A stretch of 64,000 bases of DNA, from the NCBI RefSeq assembly GCF_014648655.1, contig NZ_BMRN01000004.1:1-64000 (forward strand). Reading direction: 5' to 3'. The translations under genes were made by a program, and so were the position numbers. Positions 12,001-16,860 of this stretch are shown here, piece by piece. Position 1 is the stretch's first letter. Each line of letters opens with the position of its first letter. Under the pieces are notes generated by a model, which made no database searches, had not been told where the DNA came from, and saw only the letters and a program-made list of their open reading frames with translations. Origin of the DNA: Streptomyces atratus. GTDB taxonomy: Bacteria > Actinomycetota > Actinomycetes > Streptomycetales > Streptomycetaceae.

Positions 12001-12425
12001 ATCTCGGACAGCCCGGCGGTCACTGGCATCAGGGCCTGGGCCAGGGCTATCTGTACGACGAGCAGGGCCAGTTGGCCGAAGATCATCCACTTGGTGTACT
12101 CGATGTCGGCAGCGGTCTTGTGGGCGTTCTTCGACAGCTTGATGGCGTCCTCGTAGGCCCGTTCGAGGATGCTCTCGTTGCCGTTCGTCCTCTCGACGAA
12201 CTGCCGGGCGTACGTCACGAACCGCGTCGCGGTCTCGCCCTCGAAGTCCTCGTCGACGCGGCCGACGACCTGCCGCAGAAGTTCCTCCACCTCACGGAAC
12301 TTCTCGGCCATCTGGCGATACTCGTCACTGACCACCCGCAGGGTGTCCTCGTTCGCCTGCGGGAAGGGCATGCCGGTCAGAGTCTTGAGGAGGGTCGCCC
12401 ACCCCTCGGAAACCTCAATCGCCAT
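1..12425 (-). CDS. Giant polymorphic toxin-like T7SS substrate, C-terminus beyond window
   Basis: The frame stays open from an ATG at 12425 to the left edge: at least 4141 residues, with no stop or frameshift seen. The order is: an N-terminal helical domain (about 1-180) with a long hydrophobic stretch (about 111-180), like the WXG100-related N-terminal domains of CpnT-type proteins; a Gly/Ala/Lys linker (about 254-367); an Asn/Ser/Asp-rich tract (about 566-726); repeated LPDVP boxes (about 737-1062); charged helical sequence (about 1060-1600); Lys/Thr/Glu-rich repeat linkers; several beta-rich segments (about 2000-3500); two coiled-coil stretches (about 3526-3630 and 3749-3820); and an OTU-like domain (about 3896-4110). 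It is the last visible gene of the esx operon, 33 bp after its neighbour. Similar Streptomyces giants are annotated as 'lonely Cys domain' proteins. A secreted or antibacterial role is inferred. Any immunity gene would lie outside the window. Confidence 0.9.
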   Translation of the reverse strand, partial: MAIEVSEGWATLLKTLTGMPFPQANEDTLRVVSDEYRQMAEKFREVEELLRQVVGRVDEDFEGETATRFVTYARQFVERTNGNESILERAYEDAIKLSKNAHKTAADIEYTKWMIFGQLALLVVQIALAQALMPVTAGLSEIWAAAAIAAFRSMAVLILKFLLAQIIMQTITGLVGGLLLDSILQLTQMGRGDRTEWNKNFTADAAKFAAIGGALGGPFALLGGGLGKLLGNLTGKGLGKILGNDAGNVLGKGLAGGGKGAGGAAGGAGKAAGGLGKGAGGAGAGGLGKGAGGLGKGAGGAGAGAAGKGAGAAGAGAGKGAGSAGAGAGKGAGAAGAGLGKGAGAAGDGAAGASGRAGAGAAGQAISEESARKLGERLGNIMGRTNESLNHVGADGARGAAAGAVGREVVKDFANAFEKNLGASLGNETARNLGRDYGEALVKNWGGKADWQGLTHSLDDALKPYVKDLGENGVRALSHDLPGSFVQTISKNIEGNIGFRIGNFVGEIAGESGHAVVTEGMYNLIFGPEHKFTVSGWTAAAGAAGGVMGRGVAHGFQALHHAVSGPPAAPPPRPPVFSSDSPTPPSGASRPSTESSTTVRDGSDPRNDADNRTLTDSASDSGSDNVSLRSGDDNASDGDSLYYLDADDFSDSRTLYSSDDDGNTAPYDVSGASAPSFATSSNDTNFTNDGNFTNETNNSNNSNNSDTTNNSGDSTTNSVTPEPPVPPDSVPELDLLLNSLPDVPETLPSPDQAHENVTRELTDVNTLLDGLPDVPDTPLGTVLSPEAERLLADLPDVPRNDLPQTSDDGAGVGSSSRSDHSGPANRTANDLDRLQERLDRLKDRQNSDDSDSDADLAARMAKLREGDPDGLGRPARVDELREQYRAALEEEGPDGLEPDGSTTGIEGDGVLPYNGAGGIAPPPRPVPTVSTAPGAGVSPGGSRQQTPTGPSPDGGDVVFPDVPQNEPGAQPFAGDEPDLVFPDVPEAPPGTEPPAGSRPDTERTESDGKGPATEDSPNPLRTESQDELPFRDGFDVHNDGDVDALITRLDELGSLTDDPVNRLEQLPDVPEGLTPTEQRRLTKDVERETDALLADARRVGVDRETRQRLSERIRDDVGAGRHADAADGLRELGDLVAVHGLGERLQQFRRHMDGGYEARAAQLGMRRTEWLRHALDVEQSALANDPRRTTQLLDDFENRLGTLGSELSARADSTPEALRKQLADNRRADAEDAGMDRERFLEWEDRREQAATPEDLRRVQADYDAELETSRRLATLRDLGASETELATWKNRFEAPGRGSDLDAQYERRTVTLGREAELASFRARLDAMREGGHRQESSEPLPPPQDGDGGAGGDGTPGRDRTEDSRAENDRILEERLDRLREGTDDTGMSREERQQWEDRRANAEDDTARRAIEREQLDRMAQLERDRRLKAISDGDPEGAQRSTERRAAWQNRLDEAAGDPQAVDRVLDSYDAETAELRREGQERLEQELRAPDRLRDLDRRIDRSLDKLPEEVREQAAHDARTLVERLRNLVTTGNEPGVPKVDDAVSEKRTDVQDTDLTDTSGPSNAGPSATVRNPVSPTNVDEGAGNSAKTPRPADSERDRRAPVLPGEQLMEAPRQLDDASESGGKDGDSLHSRERDDLPSPNARRVRTQTEDDTQSLTDTRTTSESEPNNDVDLKSADASDLKSDDASDLRSDDDADSVASAPKDSDIPVKENEEPPGGPGGDGSSPAGSSGAQQPTARDKALNALSADEYEQRMYRVRRDRPDLTTEEARRDEVFRRIENPGVKVEKAAFAPPLLSDDVDPLPQEQSGEFVTFDDNAMLPKSMKGHGHGRITIRGADVLAESVARRWSLRPDGLDELKRVLVQSPHTLLSPRAFILPTMDGGHREISLSMESYGNWRRHAEPSALAAVDEFVLHKDGNGNEGSSTTSKTEGPKAEGSKTGESKTEGSKTAASKTDESKTDASRTDKSETDESKKDASKTAEAKATDAPVKIETELRTRPGATETKTLGTSRAFGVAVPLGPSAGTVGAFGSVSLSARRMEASYTYTQESRAQSSVTAVGKDGSHLHVSDLHIVVESSHVWDKKGRELSPDQQQPGTAALRRYRIQDGVTWRVPDSVTDPAIPDRLPTAFAFAPGARPHLLAPLSVTTETRLLDWALANFPEATPGSFLRHQLADLFGEESLRTMIAQSSGETVVSAPLFAGLGNRSLGSVELRLIPVDATLLQASDKTEVKKADAQRSTATTEKKNTQGAAIGISVGPQFALLQPAGTLSLQIGGSAALTTQRAESSYSGNTAESVRTLNSRGHSGLYDVRFRIELRRQGGAWESPEPAERTAQANRNGPNEEGAFLTATVQLPRADARRLAGWDDGTAPVPDAEVPPAPAYLSPSNPATFGLHAVLDLAATRDSETVPRQVSLTDELVDRIQAGLHRAYPDLVLPPRPDTVVDGDRNGGSDRKYNTAVRNTHLLRQALSRTVLEGSLDRLTSTGLRIQLEQLDSVSKRYVVLTVRAEATNRQFVGAHHDLGLANNVLSTRRADSATTRTHGWSVGVDVGLTGIERFGGTGSIGYRYGRQTAYGMTYGPTLTPDGGITSSGSQHLWSYDLAFTAEATSFTRPRQIARTMTGELLSTRWFVKQATGSVDVLATGQGDGQTAPVPVTGRVTLAVPASLSVPSILPVNRPETVPAPVPVPMDRAMAELLSSGKPVSTDDWAPHALFDGLHSVQSVTSPEVVVHHLKELLASVSGNSWIYGTDGTPASGALAEAFTTGRNEADFSDAAQTGKHVSDLFGRTAVTDITASVSAWPQVRGTRVLAVVDSSDLALSNIGSGTSGAGHSVAHVRSHAISSLLAFRAKHTDAFQTSGTYGLTASPYQRTSTATSAETFSANPAHTVQYTGPMVLVGADVAWHLAARSQPSGLLQVPMELMRGRPPQGRIVEIPDGLLVWMPLAEARKAGLFDDGLTAPPPQQLFTAVDAATHATLTVGRIDMSAAVSRFMGTLMEDLPQHKSWLGPKSLLADQLGGLARQMTTLSPSGIRALQTGMENGGTSLRLARNKIGPARDASLTVTLERSGFTPGALRHDVKPTITRPTSTAETVTEKLARGYEAGYRLGEVPTIWDRPGLRSGGFTLDDRVGSTRSSSLAHAVTDAVSAQVAFEGPVVTGRTTFSVTFTLELPDGTVVPRTYPVGETEVVLPLSLARPQKTEQQTTEARTTEPQKTETQKTEKQKTEPPAARTPRDAARPMLLPPDQQQAVALRERNAAGRKLFATGPESVVVTTVGGITALRDAAAYAVDLAVKGRGATTDAATEMPTNSNGRYVRKTVLTRPGTAAGEVLKGGISTDVLSAYLPQMIRDSLTVTLHDTTSAIGGTDATLNISADVDLSRARLLAVDPGAGLGGSRRTMDNDTYTGDTTEAHMPSMTAGPAFQTQPLVQATATVPGWTDSDAAGGAADRRTSALTTLKPFAGGAVLIQAPLHVLQTAKASHRIADLPVVPSVLRPGSRPPVTVEHTVQDGVTMWVSFDIAREHGLLPPEVEAAAGTVKEQTKKFTEAATKAEAAERRLRALDSEVTSLHTELRRLLETPAPTGTDVAAAREGLATARSRYAEAQQDLANHRRDLATAEQHLAAASEAAWNAVDHYTITGTRPSGTPPVAWSEPAAAAATEQAPATVAGYPPLTEALEGPVSLESTVPHEGPAADLTGPPRLVTREDVLARTEVWLDNAGPLSDTDAVRREQIKAAGWAQRLRTADAAYRSSLEAVLAARSPLRAAELQEARARKAAERAETEGRLDAVDAELKNARSVYDRAVAQLTADYRELALVQPNFEAVDVSTRGVLEPQAEGSARRVVTPWHPAPEPEGYVRPADAKSAPEPYTAEGEDSQGRPVSLKSPDGRVLHLVEPPSTGPAHLDIGTSFHRSLLDAVESAHPGLLAELGLHAQGRSLSAADVEHLRQRLADRLMADRDELAEFLAIDPQERFTAQELADAGIALSEAQAAEHAASRSRLPDTVAARLTPDQRLDLARTTLLRSGDGQIGDRKDAGWNHSAGDLAALLAARVLGIPVTVVQSDLSHLTFAAPGTDTGGNTRSGVVLHLADDRYRPAVPLVTDGLLLNADSEITQQPADTVLSESTATASAGDASPA
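100..740 (-). other. OTU-like cysteine-protease fold domain, catalytic Cys and His apparently missing
   Basis: This part of the giant protein contains the segment GTSFHRSLLDAVE, then a conserved WNHSAGDLAALLAARVLGIP block, and ends with LHLADDRYRPAV. OTU-type proteases usually have a GDCFFRAL-like start carrying the catalytic Cys and an HY pair near the end carrying the catalytic His. Here the first position reads Ser and the last reads Arg. The fold assignment rests on motif spacing by eye and is tentative. Confidence 0.45.
2700..2830 (-). repeat. KTE repeat linker in giant protein
   Basis: About 35 residues of the giant protein made of imperfect repeats of the type QKTE, TTE and QKTEKQKTE. 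It separates beta-rich modules and is probably a disordered linker. The DNA shows a matching periodicity. Confidence 0.75.
6440..6620 (-). repeat. SKT(D/E) repeat linker in giant protein
   Basis: About 60 residues composed of near-perfect repeats of the form SKTEG, SKTDE, SKTDA and SKKDA. The composition (Ser, Lys, Thr, acidic) predicts a flexible charged linker in front of the first beta-rich module. The DNA repeats make it prone to length change. Confidence 0.8.
7318..7402 (-). repeat. DLKSDDAS repeat in giant protein
   Basis: Three tandem copies of an eight-residue unit, DLKSADAS, DLKSDDAS and DLRSDDDA, inside an acidic linker. The copies are close to identical at the DNA level, which suggests recent slippage or duplication. 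Confidence 0.75.
9205..10225 (-). repeat. Six dispersed (L/F)PDVP boxes in giant protein
   Basis: The motif LPDVP occurs four times and FPDVP twice within about 340 residues. Most copies are preceded by a short Leu- or Val-rich helix start (for example LLNSLPDVP, LLDGLPDVP, LLADLPDVP). The spacing is irregular, so these look like short linear motifs rather than a folded repeat. Confidence 0.7.
10290..10390 (-). repeat. Asn-rich, locally AT-richer tract in giant protein
   Basis: The DNA uses repeats of the type GTTCGAGTTGTTC and GTTCGTGAA and encodes an Asn/Ser/Thr-rich run (TNDGNFTNETNNSNNSNNS). It is among the lowest-GC coding stretches in the window, inside an otherwise Asp/Ser-rich linker. 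Confidence 0.75.
11325..11665 (-). repeat. Gly/Ala/Lys repeat linker in giant protein
   Basis: About 110 residues of GLGKGAGG-type and GAGAGKGAG-type repeats follow the hydrophobic N-terminal domain. Lys recurs roughly every 6-10 residues. It probably acts as a long flexible basic linker between the secretion/membrane domain and the rest of the protein. Confidence 0.85.
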
Positions 12426-12458
12426 TGTGTGGTGCCGCGTCTTCGGAGTACGGCCGGC

Positions 12459-12770
12459 TCAGCCGGCGGCAATGTGGTTGGCGTCGTCCTCGGCGTCGTT
12501 CAGGATGACCGAGGCGTTGTTGCCGCTGATGCCGACCATTTCGAGCAGATCGGAGAGGCCTTCGAGGCCGTAGGTGAGCCCCTTGCCCGTCGAGTCGACG
12601 AACTTGTGGTACTCCTTCGCGTACACATCGTCCCGGCCGCCCGCCGTCCTGTTCTCCAGGTTGATGTGGTCGTTGAGGACGCCCAGTTCACCGACGATCC
12701 TTGAGATGGCGCCGAACTGAGTGAACCGTCGCGGGAGATCCCCCGGAACGCTCAGGGTTCCGTCAGCCAT
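12459..12770 (-). CDS. Small helical ESX-associated protein (103 aa)
   Basis: Start chosen at 12770, where the ATG overlaps the TGA of the upstream YbaB-like gene by 8 bp; an upstream in-frame ATG (12788) would lie inside that gene. The product has two predicted helical halves around a Gly-rich middle (residues about 45-55) and ends in a helical acidic tail. It has no Trp and no WXG motif. Size and position immediately before the giant protein suggest an EspC-like or WXG100-superfamily partner. I do not recognise a named family. A role in pairing with or exporting the giant protein is inferred from coupling alone. Confidence 0.85.
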   Translation of the reverse strand: MADGTLSVPGDLPRRFTQFGAISRIVGELGVLNDHINLENRTAGGRDDVYAKEYHKFVDSTGKGLTYGLEGLSDLLEMVGISGNNASVILNDAEDDANHIAAG

Positions 12771-13218
12771 AGAACTCGTCCTCGCCACGGTTCGCGGACG
12801 GCTTGCGCCCGCCGCCCAGCACCGTCTCCGTCAGCCCCTCGGGCTGCATCGCACGCAGCGGAGCGAGCAGATCGTCCAGCTCACCACCGCCGAAGAGTCC
12901 GCTCGCCAGCTCCTCCTGACTGCCCATCAACGGCCGGACCGAGCCGCTGACCTTGGAGTTCATCTCCGTACGTGCCGCGTTGACGGTGGTCTTCAGCACC
13001 TCGGCGAGCTGGGCCCCCGGCATCGTGCGGTAGCCCTCGGTGTGGAATTTGAAGGAGAGAATCTCGCCGTGGGCGTTGACCGAGGCGGTCACCATCCGGT
13101 CCTTGGAGGTCGCCGAGGCGGATGCCCTGGCCAGTTCCTCCTGGACCTGCTGGATCTTCTTCGTCTGTTCCGCGAGGCCGGCCATGGCCTCCGCGAGCTG
13201 TTCCTGGAACGACACCAT
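12763..13218 (-). CDS. YbaB/EbfC family DNA-binding-like protein
   Basis: A 151-residue protein. Residues about 5-95 match the YbaB/EbfC pattern: a long N-terminal helix rich in Ala, Gln and Glu, a beta segment around VTASVNAHGEILSFKF, then helices containing LAEVLKTTVNAART. The C-terminal 50 residues (GGGELDDLLAPLRAM onward) are an extension. Its ATG overlaps the TGA of the upstream gene (TGATG), so translation is coupled. Free YbaB proteins are nucleoid-associated dimers; in mycobacterial ESX-1, EspL is a YbaB-like protein linked to secretion. A substrate-handling role here is inferred from the operon, not DNA binding as such. Confidence 0.85.
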   Translation of the reverse strand: MVSFQEQLAEAMAGLAEQTKKIQQVQEELARASASATSKDRMVTASVNAHGEILSFKFHTEGYRTMPGAQLAEVLKTTVNAARTEMNSKVSGSVRPLMGSQEELASGLFGGGELDDLLAPLRAMQPEGLTETVLGGGRKPSANRGEDEFYG

Positions 13219-13856
13219 CAGTACTGCTCCTCCTTGCCTTCCGCCGCCGCTTCCAGCACGTCGACCGCGCGGGACAGGTCGTCCGCGGACAGCCGCAGAG
13301 CGACGGGGCCCGTCGGATTGAGGTACAGGTCCTGGCCTTCGGGTACGAGTGCGAACGCCTCGGAGACGGGCAGCACCCGATGGGCGAGCGCGCCCGCCCG
13401 CTCCAGATGGGCGGGTGCGGTGAACACCGGCACCACCGGGTCCCCGTCCGGAGTGCAGGCGCTGACCGCGCCACCGCCGGGAGCGGTCAGCACGGCCAGT
13501 TCGGCCGTGACCACGGCCATGGCGACGCCCTCGACCGGGCCGTAGCCGGTCGCCGCGAGCTGCATGGCGGCATCCACGTCGTCGGTCGGTTCGGGCCAGC
13601 CGAGCATGCCGGGAGAAGGCCGGTACTCGTCGTTCCGCTGCCATTCGACGATCTCGCCGTCGGCGTCGGAGCGCCACTGCCCGATCACCGCCCACAGCGG
13701 GGGTTCGCCTTCTCCGCTCCACGCGGGGTCCACCGTGCCGAACCAGTGCTCGGGTGCGGTGCGCGCAGCCGCGCGGATGTCGTCGGGCACCGGCGGCATG
13801 GCGGGATCCTCGCTCCCGGTGGGTATCCCGCCCGCTTCTGCACCTGCGGAACTCAT
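13218..13856 (-). CDS. Type VII secretion system-associated protein, SseB-like
   Basis: A 212-residue protein. After a short Gly-rich start it contains the pattern PPVPDDIRAAAR, then HWFGTVDPAW, PPLWAVIGQWR and EYRPSPGMLGWPEPTDDVDAA, then an SseB-like domain ending in LYLNPTGPVALRL. This arrangement is typical of the Streptomyces 'type VII secretion system-associated protein' family. The start at 13856 gives an ATGA overlap with the preceding gene. SseB-like domains occur in secretion-linked and chaperone-like proteins. A role binding one of the large substrates encoded on either side is inferred. Confidence 0.85.
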   Translation of the reverse strand: MSSAGAEAGGIPTGSEDPAMPPVPDDIRAAARTAPEHWFGTVDPAWSGEGEPPLWAVIGQWRSDADGEIVEWQRNDEYRPSPGMLGWPEPTDDVDAAMQLAATGYGPVEGVAMAVVTAELAVLTAPGGGAVSACTPDGDPVVPVFTAPAHLERAGALAHRVLPVSEAFALVPEGQDLYLNPTGPVALRLSADDLSRAVDVLEAAAEGKEEQY

Positions 13857-16078
13857 CGTCCGATCACGCCCGTTCCGGCGTCGGGCTCGGTGCCCCACAC
13901 CTCTTCGTCCTCCGAGAGCCATACGTTGCGCTGCCGGTCACCGCCGTTGCCTCCGCCACCCGGGGCACCACCGCCGCCGCCCATGCCCATCGGCGGCATG
14001 AAGGGCGTGCCGGTCCCCGTCCCGCCCCCCGCTCCGCCCCGCCCGAGGGTGCCGAGCGACTGGGTGGACACATTGCCCTGCGTCGGCGGGACAGCCGGGT
14101 TCGCGGGCAGCCCCATGGCGGCACGGGCGCGGTTGCTGAGCCCGGACACCACGGAGGACGGCTCGCGGATCGCGTTGCCGTTGCTGTCGACCATCCTGCG
14201 GAGATTCTCGGAGGCTCCCTTCGAGCCGCCGAAGAGATCACCGCTCGAACCGCTCGACGTGTACGGACGGCGCTGACCGTTCAGCAGTTCGTCGAGCGTC
14301 TTGGGGTTGCGGATCTTCAGGTTGTTGCTGCTCTCGGTGATGTGTTTGCCCTGCGGGTCGCTGATGGTTCCGTCGGCGTTGATCCGGGAAACGGTGAGCT
14401 TCCCGCCGTACATGTTGGTCAGGGGCTTGCCGTCCGCACCGATCAGGTTTCCCTGAGCGTCCACCTTGGTGCCCTTGGGGACGATGACGTTGCCTTCGGC
14501 GTCGACCCCGAAGCCCCGCGTCAGGTCCCCGGAGGTGGAGCCGCCCGGAAGCGTCGGCGGCTTCGGGCCACCGGTCGTGGGCGAAATGATCTTACCCCCG
14601 GGGCCGATCGTGGAGCCGGGCGGCACGATCAGGGGCTTGCCGTTCGCGCCGAGGACCGGTTTGCCCTTGGAGTCGGTGACGGCGCCGGTCTTGGGGTCGA
14701 TGCGCGATCCGGCCGGAACCGTCAAGGACCCGCCGCCGCCCAGGGGGTTGTTCGTTCCGGAGGTGCCGCCACTGGGGCCGGTGACCGGATTCGGGCCGAG
14801 GCCGAGGTTGTTGTTCTTCGGGAGATTGGTGCCGGAAGTGCTGCCGCTTGGCCCGGTGACCGGAGGTGGGGAGCCGAGGTCGAGATCGCCGCCGCCTCTA
14901 CCGCCGGTGCCGCCCCCCTCACCGCCCGCGCCGTCACCGCCCGCGCCGTCACCGCCCGCGCCGTCACCGCCCGCGCCGTCACCGCCGGCGCCGTTGCCGA
15001 ACATCTCCTTGAACTTGTTGAGGAAGTCGTCGGCACCGCCTGTGCCACCGTCACCTCCGGCACCCGCGTCACCGTAGAAGTCCTTCTGCTCCTCGGGCGT
15101 CAGCGAGATGGTGAACGTCGGCTTCACGACGGAGTTCGCGTCGGAGAGCTTCCCGCTCGCCTTGTCATAGGCCGTCGCCAGGTCGAGCATCGTCTGTGCG
15201 GACGCGTCGTCCAGTTCGGTCTTGACTCCGGCGAGCCAGCTCAGCTTGGCTTCGCCTTCCACACTCTCGTAATCCAGACCGTCGAACCTGTCCCGGTACT
15301 CCGTGGTGAAGGTCTTGGCTGCCAACGCCCGCAGGAATTCGGCGTAGAGGTGGGTGAAGGGCATGGAGATGGGACCTGCTTCGCGGGGCGTCTGCCCTGC
15401 GACCACCGGCACTGTCTCCCGCTTTTCGAACCAATCCCAGGCATTCTTCGCCAAAACATCTATGGTCGTCTTCAGCTTGGAACTCACGGCTTCTAGGTCG
15501 CTCTTGATGACGCCGCTCATGTAGTAGGACTGTGTCTCCAGGAGAGAACGCTTGACCGCCAGGAGCACGGCTTCGAAGAGAGCCGCGGACTTCCCTTCGA
15601 GTTCCTCCGAGCCGTTCCCCACACTCTCGGCCCACTTGTTGAACTCGACGACCCACCCGCCGGTCCACAGATCCATGTTGTTGAACACGTCGGCCGCTTT
15701 TTTGGACATCAGCGGATTGGTGTCCTTGTTGGTACCCGCCCAGACGGAGCCGAAGATGGCCCCGGCGGCCCCCGTGAAATCACTCAACGGCCCCGGGTCG
15801 TTGCCGAATTCCTTCCAGTCATACCTGAATCCGAAAACGAGGTACGGCTTCTCCGACCTGGAGGCAAAATAGTATGCCTTGTACCCGTCGAACCCCCAGT
15901 CCTCGCCGCCGCTCCTCGTAGCGGTATCGGACCAGGCCCCGTTCACCGCCGAGGCAATCCACCGCTTGGACCCCGGCCCCGCCACAAGGTTCCGGTCCGG
16001 AAGCTTGGTGGTGCCGTCGTGAAACATGGCGAGGATGTCCTCCCACTTGGCCGGCATCCCGGGGGGCACCGCGACCAC
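13853..16078 (-). CDS. Large T7SS substrate-like protein with Gly-rich and repeat C-terminal half
   Basis: A 741-residue protein starting at a GTG (16078) four bases after the upstream stop. Residues about 1-330 are mostly helical and Trp-rich (for example GAIFGSVWAG and DLWTGGWVVEF) and resemble the helical heads of AAWKG- or PPE-like ESX substrates, though I cannot fix the family. A GDGAG repeat follows (about 362-386). Then come repeats of the type VPAGSRIDPKTGAVTDSKGKP, VPPGSTIGPGGKI and VPKGTKVDAQGNLIGADGKP (about 440-590), a likely beta-repeat stalk, and a Gly/Pro-rich tail. No signal peptide is seen, so export would be by the T7SS. Function unknown. Confidence 0.85.
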   Translation of the reverse strand: MVAVPPGMPAKWEDILAMFHDGTTKLPDRNLVAGPGSKRWIASAVNGAWSDTATRSGGEDWGFDGYKAYYFASRSEKPYLVFGFRYDWKEFGNDPGPLSDFTGAAGAIFGSVWAGTNKDTNPLMSKKAADVFNNMDLWTGGWVVEFNKWAESVGNGSEELEGKSAALFEAVLLAVKRSLLETQSYYMSGVIKSDLEAVSSKLKTTIDVLAKNAWDWFEKRETVPVVAGQTPREAGPISMPFTHLYAEFLRALAAKTFTTEYRDRFDGLDYESVEGEAKLSWLAGVKTELDDASAQTMLDLATAYDKASGKLSDANSVVKPTFTISLTPEEQKDFYGDAGAGGDGGTGGADDFLNKFKEMFGNGAGGDGAGGDGAGGDGAGGDGAGGEGGGTGGRGGGDLDLGSPPPVTGPSGSTSGTNLPKNNNLGLGPNPVTGPSGGTSGTNNPLGGGGSLTVPAGSRIDPKTGAVTDSKGKPVLGANGKPLIVPPGSTIGPGGKIISPTTGGPKPPTLPGGSTSGDLTRGFGVDAEGNVIVPKGTKVDAQGNLIGADGKPLTNMYGGKLTVSRINADGTISDPQGKHITESSNNLKIRNPKTLDELLNGQRRPYTSSGSSGDLFGGSKGASENLRRMVDSNGNAIREPSSVVSGLSNRARAAMGLPANPAVPPTQGNVSTQSLGTLGRGGAGGGTGTGTPFMPPMGMGGGGGAPGGGGNGGDRQRNVWLSEDEEVWGTEPDAGTGVIGR
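14921..14995 (-). repeat. 15-bp tandem repeat (5 copies) coding for GDGAG
   Basis: Four identical copies and a fifth copy with two mismatches of the 15-bp unit ACCGCCCGCGCCGTC (plus strand). They encode GDGAG pentapeptides in the hinge between the helical head and the repeat region of the large T7SS-linked protein. Copy number is likely to vary between strains. Confidence 0.9.
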
Positions 16079-16082
16079 GGTT

Positions 16083-16460
16083 TCACTTTCCCTTCGGGGT
16101 CAGGATCTCGGAGAACTCGTCGGCGAGGGCACCACCGATGCTCGTCGAGTCGTCCTCGGCTTCCTGGTGCTTGGCCTCGACGTCCCGCAGGCTGGCCGAG
16201 AAGTTATTCAGGAGCGTGATGGCCGTCTCGTACCGGGTTCGCATGCTCGCGCGGTACGCCTCCAGCTGACCTTCCAGCGCCTTCGCCTGTGTGCACTTCT
16301 CGGGGTTTCCGATGGCGAGCGGGATCTTCGATCCGAGGCTCACATAGTCCGGCTTGACCGTGAGGTCACGGCGGAACCTGGGGATCTCCTGGTTGGCGTA
16401 TCTGAGATAGACGCCGTCGGTCGACTGGAAGATGTCGCCCGGATTCGCGTCGCCAGCCAT
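16083..16460 (-). CDS. Small helical ESX-operon protein (125 aa)
   Basis: The ATG at 16460 is preferred because GAGG lies at a normal distance upstream; an in-frame GTG at 16466 would sit almost on that GAGG. The N-terminal 50 residues are polar with beta character. Residues about 55-105 form a long amphipathic helix (KALEGQLEAYRASMRTRYETA onward), followed by an acidic tail ending in KGK. There is no WXG motif and no signal peptide. It lies between the Esx-like genes and the large Gly-rich protein, four bases from the latter. A small T7SS partner or substrate is the likely class. Confidence 0.8.
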   Translation of the reverse strand: MAGDANPGDIFQSTDGVYLRYANQEIPRFRRDLTVKPDYVSLGSKIPLAIGNPEKCTQAKALEGQLEAYRASMRTRYETAITLLNNFSASLRDVEAKHQEAEDDSTSIGGALADEFSEILTPKGK

Positions 16461-16494
16461 GCTCACACCTCACAAGTCGATTCGGTCGGTCGGG

Positions 16495-16794
16495 TCAGCT
16501 GCCCTGGAGGTTGTTCAGGCCGCGACCGCCGTCGAGGTCTCCATCGATCTGCCGGGCGTGCATCCGCTGGAGAGTCGTCCGGGCGACCCCGTACTGCTCG
16601 TCGAGCTGCAGCTTGATCCGGCCCAGCTCCGCCTGGAATTCCTCCCAGGAGGTACGGGTCTGACCGCTCAGGGTGTCGCGCAGCGCGCCGAAGTTCTTCT
16701 CCATCCAGGCGAGGGCCTCCTTCATCTCCTGCTGGGCCGCGTCCATGTTCTTGATGGCGTCCAGGACCCCTTGGTGGCTGATCTTGACGGACAT
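16495..16794 (-). CDS. WXG100-like Esx protein without a WXG motif
   Basis: A 99-residue protein with two long helices (about 8-38 and 45-85) joined by a turn at LSGQTRTSW. Length, charge and hairpin layout match the WXG100 family of small T7SS substrates, which work as dimers exported by EccC. The turn has Trp one position after Ser but no W-x-G. It lies 66 bp downstream of the other Esx-like gene, as expected for a pair. The C-terminal tail is Gly/Asp/Asn-rich. No clear YxxxD/E secretion signal is seen. Confidence 0.85.
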   Translation of the reverse strand: MSVKISHQGVLDAIKNMDAAQQEMKEALAWMEKNFGALRDTLSGQTRTSWEEFQAELGRIKLQLDEQYGVARTTLQRMHARQIDGDLDGGRGLNNLQGS

Positions 16795-16860
16795 GAAGGA
16801 ACTCCTCGTGAGGCAGTTAAGAGAGCGGGGAAGAAAAGGCGGGGAGAGGGCCGGGGAAGG

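Noticed and set aside
11146..12156. Plus-strand frame rich in Pro/Ala opposite the Gly/Ala/Lys linker
   Set aside because: Low-complexity antisense of GGC/GCC codons; no start signal and no recognisable domain.
14921..14995. CRISPR-like short tandem repeats
   Set aside because: The units are contiguous and coding, with no spacers. No CRISPR array or cas gene was seen anywhere in the window.
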